A stretch of DNA of 64,000 bases from Phoronis australis (Eukaryota > Phoronida > Phoronidae), in NCBI GenBank assembly GCA_002633005.1, contig NMRA01000198.1:544137-608136 (forward strand), written 5' to 3'. The position numbers and the translations under genes are program-made. Positions 60,854-64,000 of the stretch are shown piece after piece. Each line of letters begins with the position of its first letter. The first letter of the stretch is position 1. The notes under the pieces are model-generated. The model did no database searches and had not been told where the DNA came from. It saw nothing but the letters and a program-made list of their open reading frames with translations.

Positions 60854-61560
60854 TGGCAAATGTGCAAAAAATTCTCTTATCCGGGTGGCCCGCTTTCTGC
60901 ACACAAAACTCTTCCAATATCTCGTTTACATGGAACACTGATGGAATACCCATTTTCAAAAGTTCAAAATTTTCATTTTATTTAGTGATCAACGAGTTAA
61001 CATATCAAAGTCGAATGTTAAAAGAAAACATGATTCTTTATAGCCTTTGGTCTGGAGAAAAAAATTTGATGAGCTTATTTACCAAGCCATTAATGAATTC
61101 ACTATTAAACCTTGAAAACAATGACATTGAATACTGTGTAAATAAAGTAAAATATCTTACGCGATGATTTCTAGTATGTGCAACAGCAGAACTCCCTGCA
61201 AAAAGTCTTATTGCAAACTACGACTAATTCTATGGTATCCATAGCTGTTTAAGCCGTCTCCATCCTAGAGAAACCTGCAAGACTCGAGCAAGGGGAGCAT
61301 AGGTTTTTCCTTATGATATTGCCGAACCAACCCCAGCATTAAGAACAGGTGATGAATGCATTCACAATGCAATCCAGAATAAAACTGTGACTAATGGTAT
61401 TAAAGGTTCATCATACTTAATGGCAGTGCAGTCTTAACAGTTTTGTGCACTCAACCTCTATTGATGATATGCATGGTGTAGTATTTGGAATAACTGCTTC
61501 CCAAACTGTGGGTTACCGCATCATATTCCAAAGAAACTTTTTTGATTTTGAAACATGCTG
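60853..61560 (+). pseudogene. CACTA/EnSpm (TNP2-like) transposase remnant
   Basis: ISFTWNTDGIPIFKSSKFSF, YLVINEL, MILYSLWSGEKN and LMSLFTKPL follow the TNP2-type (Transposase_21) domain found in animal CACTA-like elements. The usual Trp-Pro pair between KFSF and YLVINEL is missing. After the stop at 61165 the homology goes on in other frames (YDIAEPTPALRTGDECIHNA; IDDMHG at 61460-61477), so the gene is broken by frameshifts and stops. Confidence 0.72.
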
Positions 61561-61641
61561 GTGTTATTGAAAGTATAGTAGTATAGTAAGTCATTTAGGA
61601 CGCCTGTTTTGAGGGTCTCGGTCAAAGGTCATCTATGTGAA

Positions 61642-61654
61642 AGGTCAAAGGTCA
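61642..61654 (+). promoter_or_regulatory. Perfect DR1 nuclear-receptor site
   Basis: AGGTCAAAGGTCA: two AGGTCA half-sites spaced by one A, the consensus for HNF4/RXR-type receptors. A further half-site AAGGTCA lies about 16 bases upstream. No use is shown by sequence alone. Confidence 0.5.
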
Positions 61655-61768
61655 CATGTACTAATGGCAATCGGAAGGAACACCATCCACCTACCAGACG
61701 GATGTGTTCACAACTAAGTGGGTAAATGATATGGGTAAGAAAACAATGAAAAAGAGTTCATCACTCGA

Positions 61769-61774
61769 TTTATT
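61769..61774 (-). terminator. Candidate poly(A) signal of the PC4-like gene
   Basis: TTTATT on the plus strand, about 180 bases past the PC4-like stop codon. Confidence 0.45.
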
Positions 61775-61919
61775 ACACGATAATCACGTCTAAACTAGTT
61801 CGAATCAATGTTCAGATCAGTACAACGTTAATCAGATATTTGAATTTAGTGTCTCTTGGCAGTTCCATTCACCGTCTGTTGCGCTATGTTACTGCCTCCG
61901 TCTACATCGTCTGCTGGGT

Positions 61920-61978
61920 CACTTCAAAAGAGTTCTTGGTTGTCGGTCATTTCAAAAGAGTTCTTGGCTGTCGGTAGC
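61920..61978. repeat. 28-bp tandem duplication spanning the PC4-like stop codon
   Basis: ACTTCAAAAGAGTTCTTGGT and ATTTCAAAAGAGTTCTTGGC are adjacent copies. On the minus strand the first-read copy carries the end SQELF and the TGA. The second copy is downstream and not translated. Confidence 0.75.
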
Positions 61979-62320
61979 GTTGTCAGTCCAATTCCGCATT
62001 TCAAACGTGGATTTGTTCTCTGCTCCTTGCGCAGGGTTCAAAACCGGTAGGTTTGGAGGAGCGGTCGTTTTAAGTTTCTTGGTAGGCACACTGGTTTTTT
62101 CTTTAATTTTTTTCAGGTCTTCGTTCACGATCTCAATGAATCCCTTGAGTTTCTCGTATTCACCTTCAGTGAGACAGATTCCAGTCTTTGTCGGGAAAAG
62201 TATGTCCGGTCGAGCATTGTCTTCGTCATAACGTCGAATGTGTACCACTTTACGACCCTTGAAGTCCTGCACGATTACAAATATGTTCCTGCCAAGTGGA
62301 TGCATTTTAGTCTGTTCCAT
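61952..62320 (-). CDS. PC4/Sub1-like single-stranded-DNA-binding coactivator domain protein
   Basis: 122 aa in a single uninterrupted exon. The N-terminal part, GRNIFVIVQDFKGRKVVHIR then a region ending TGICLTEGEYEKLKG, follows the PC4 (positive cofactor 4) fold: a beta-strand block V-x-D-F-K-G, I-R-x-Y, and G-I-x-L before a helix. PC4 binds single-stranded DNA and helps RNA polymerase II transcription. The C-terminal half is Lys-rich and not conserved. I use the ATG at 62318-62320; the frame stays open to 62380 without another ATG. It has no visible intron, which with the nearby transposon debris may mean it arrived by retroposition or on a mobile element. Its promoter would face the tandem promoter units of the 149-aa gene. 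Confidence 0.75.
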   Translation of the reverse strand: MEQTKMHPLGRNIFVIVQDFKGRKVVHIRRYDEDNARPDILFPTKTGICLTEGEYEKLKGFIEIVNEDLKKIKEKTSVPTKKLKTTAPPNLPVLNPAQGAENKSTFEMRNWTDNATDSQELF

Positions 62321-62466
62321 TCTGGTCTGTTCCGTTCTGTGGAAATATCGTCGAATGGTTTGGAATACGGAGACGTTCAATTTATTGGCGTTTCTACCCG
62401 TTCAAGACACGTTCGGGCACGTTTGGGCAGGCCCAACACGCGACATCACTCGAAATTTAATCTGCA

Positions 62467-63230
62467 AATATTAACCAATCACGTGTTAGCATTTGAGATC
62501 ACGTGAGTCTAATCGGTGTAGACCGATAGGGTTATTTCAGACACGTTTGGGCAGACCCGACAAACGAAAACTCTCGTTTCGCAATACTTAAATACTGACC
62601 AATCACGCGCTGTTATTTGCGATACGAACCGGTTTAAACCGGTTTTTCGTTCCTGTACTTAAAGGGTTGCGTTTTGTCCATTTCAGCACTTCATACCGTC
62701 TAACACCATAGGTTTGACTGGATCGCTTAAAGGAGCACCTCGACCCAAGGTCAAGATCGTACGTGGGTACACCAGAACGAAGACCAGGACGAATCGGAAA
62801 CCCCGTGACTGCTGACGTGATCAGGTAGGTGAGACTATGGTACCGTTCATCACAGGAAACTCTTGATTTAGTTATACTTAAACGCTGACCAATCACGCGC
62901 TGTTATTTACGATACGAACCGGTTTTGACTTGTTTTTCGTTCGTTATTTAGAGGGTTGCGTTTTGTCTATTGCAGTGCATCAAACCGTCTAACACCGTAG
63001 GTTAAGGTCAAGGTCGTACGTGGGTAAACCAGAACGAAGACCGGGAGGAATTGGAAATCACGTGACTGTTGACGTCATCAGGTAAGTGAGAGTATGGTAC
63101 CGTTTATCATAGGAAACTCGTCTTATAATACTTAAACGCTAGCCGATCACGCGCTGTCATTTGCGATACGAACCGGTGTAGACTTGTTTTTCGTTCGTGT
63201 ATTTAAAGGGTTGCGTTTTGTCTATTTCAG
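62467..63230 (+). promoter_or_regulatory. Tandem promoter-like units (three clear, one decayed)
   Basis: Each unit has GACCAATCACGCGCTG (CCAAT box; CCGAT in the third), GATACGAACCGGT (Grainyhead-like AACCGG), a TATA-like box and a CAG motif. TATA starts are 62656, 62945 and 63200; the A of CAG is at 62685, 62974 and 63229, so the spacing is 29 bases each time, right for TATA plus initiator. The CAG also looks like a splice acceptor. Units 1 and 2 are followed by donors GTAGGT (62825) and GTAAGT (63082). A decayed unit lies at 62467-62540. Confidence 0.65.
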
Positions 63231-63328
63231 CGAACGACAAACCGTCTGTAGGAGCGGAGATCATCCGAAAACAACAAGTGACCCAATCGAGACGAAAAAG
63301 GCACACGACAGGTTAGTGACTTTACGCA

Positions 63329-63778
63329 ATGTCATCCAACATGACTCGCTTGCTGTTCAACCGCCAACGGGACGGTAAAAATTCCAGAATCAATGACGTG
63401 TTAGAAGAAAAATATAGAGAGAGAGTACTCGACTTATTGCTTCAGTTGGAGCGGTATGGAAGAGATAAACTTTCCCCAAAAATGTACATAATGGTTGAAA
63501 CATACATCGGGGTGTGCAGAAATTATTGCAACCACCACGAGTTGGACGCCTTCTTCTTCCTGTCCTTAGGAGAGTATGTGACGAAAGTGATAAAAGCAAT
63601 AGAAGATCAGAGGCGACAAGCCTATTGGCTTATTCGCGACTGCTCAGAGGCCGTGAACATGATGTACAAACACATCACCGATTCACAAGTGAGTCGGTTG
63701 GCGATTCGTTACCTTAACAATACGTGCAGACATCTCTTTGTCACGGATTTCCGTGATAATGTATTGTTTTTGTTTTGA
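63329..63778 (+). CDS. Unrecognised 149-aa protein
   Basis: A complete open frame, ATG at 63329 and TGA at 63776-63778, about 100 bases downstream of the third promoter-like unit, so a short leader is plausible. The protein looks largely helical and charged: LEEKYRERVLDLLLQLERYG, MYIMVETYIGVCRNYCNHHE, YVTKVIKAIEDQRRQAYWLI. No signal peptide or membrane segment. Cys and His are frequent in the middle, but I see no clear zinc motif. I do not recognise a family. The gene sits head-to-head with the PC4-like gene and close to transposon relics, so it may belong to a mobile element or be lineage-specific. Confidence 0.6.
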   Translation: MSSNMTRLLFNRQRDGKNSRINDVLEEKYRERVLDLLLQLERYGRDKLSPKMYIMVETYIGVCRNYCNHHELDAFFFLSLGEYVTKVIKAIEDQRRQAYWLIRDCSEAVNMMYKHITDSQVSRLAIRYLNNTCRHLFVTDFRDNVLFLF

Positions 63779-64000
63779 CACTTCGCCCATCAGCTGATTC
63801 ATACTGACCGGAACCAGATGTGTCTCAGCTCAAATGTCCAGCCTTACGTCACAGACAGTTTGTTTACTACAGAGTTCCTTCAACTCCGGAATTGGTTACG
63901 TAACAATCTGCCTTATTTGGTCTAGCTTCCTTGTGACGTCGAATCATTTATAAGAATTGTTTTGTATTATAGTTTAGTCATTTCCTTAGTATTAGCCCAC
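63779..64000. other. Sequence after the 149-aa gene
   Basis: No gene or AATAAA seen before the window ends. Confidence 0.6.

Noticed and set aside
62238-62506. Plus-strand frames of 78-88 aa
   Set aside because: Antisense to the start of the PC4-like gene, whose frame has the recognisable domain.
1-64000. CRISPR arrays, operons or bacterial features
   Set aside because: The direct repeats are minisatellites without unique spacers, and the genes are spliced animal genes.

Overview
This window is animal nuclear DNA. It is AT-rich, its genes are split by GT-AG introns, and it carries three conserved metazoan genes plus the relics of several transposable elements. Adenylate kinase 7, an axonemal protein, points to an animal with motile cilia. 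The intron style, the short inverted repeats ending in GGGGAGATAACT and the repeat content fit a marine invertebrate, possibly a mollusc or other lophotrochozoan, but the species cannot be fixed from this sequence.

Layout. Positions 1-2786 (+) hold the last three coding exons of a novel-type protein kinase C (epsilon/eta group), followed by a long T-rich 3' region to about 8.4 kb. Positions 9605-44806 (-) hold an essentially complete RALGAPB, the beta subunit of the Ral GTPase-activating complex: 30 coding exons and about 1,662 codons. Two of its exons each appear twice, both times beside a single N; these look like unmerged haplotypes rather than real duplications. Positions 45985-46168 are a compact head-to-head promoter shared by RALGAPB and AK7. 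Positions 46169-58822 (+) hold a complete AK7 of 15 coding exons and about 703 aa: Rossmann-like N-terminus, adenylate kinase domain and C-terminal Dpy-30 motif.

Positions 59.0-64.0 kb are accessory DNA. They contain a possible short membrane-protein exon (-), a decayed tyrosine-recombinase fragment directly followed by a decayed CACTA/EnSpm (TNP2-like) transposase, an intact PC4/Sub1-like coding region (-), and a divergent unrecognised 149-aa gene (+). The 149-aa gene is preceded by tandem copies of a promoter unit in which the TATA-like box and a CAG Inr/splice-like motif keep exactly the same spacing in three copies.

The three conserved genes are a kinase, a small-GTPase regulator and a ciliary nucleotide kinase. 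They do not form one pathway, and only RALGAPB and AK7 are likely to share regulation. The most unusual material is the tandem-promoter / PC4-like / orphan-gene locus at 61.9-63.8 kb, and the 3' end of RALGAPB exon 8, whose splice-donor region has been copied twice into the following intron.
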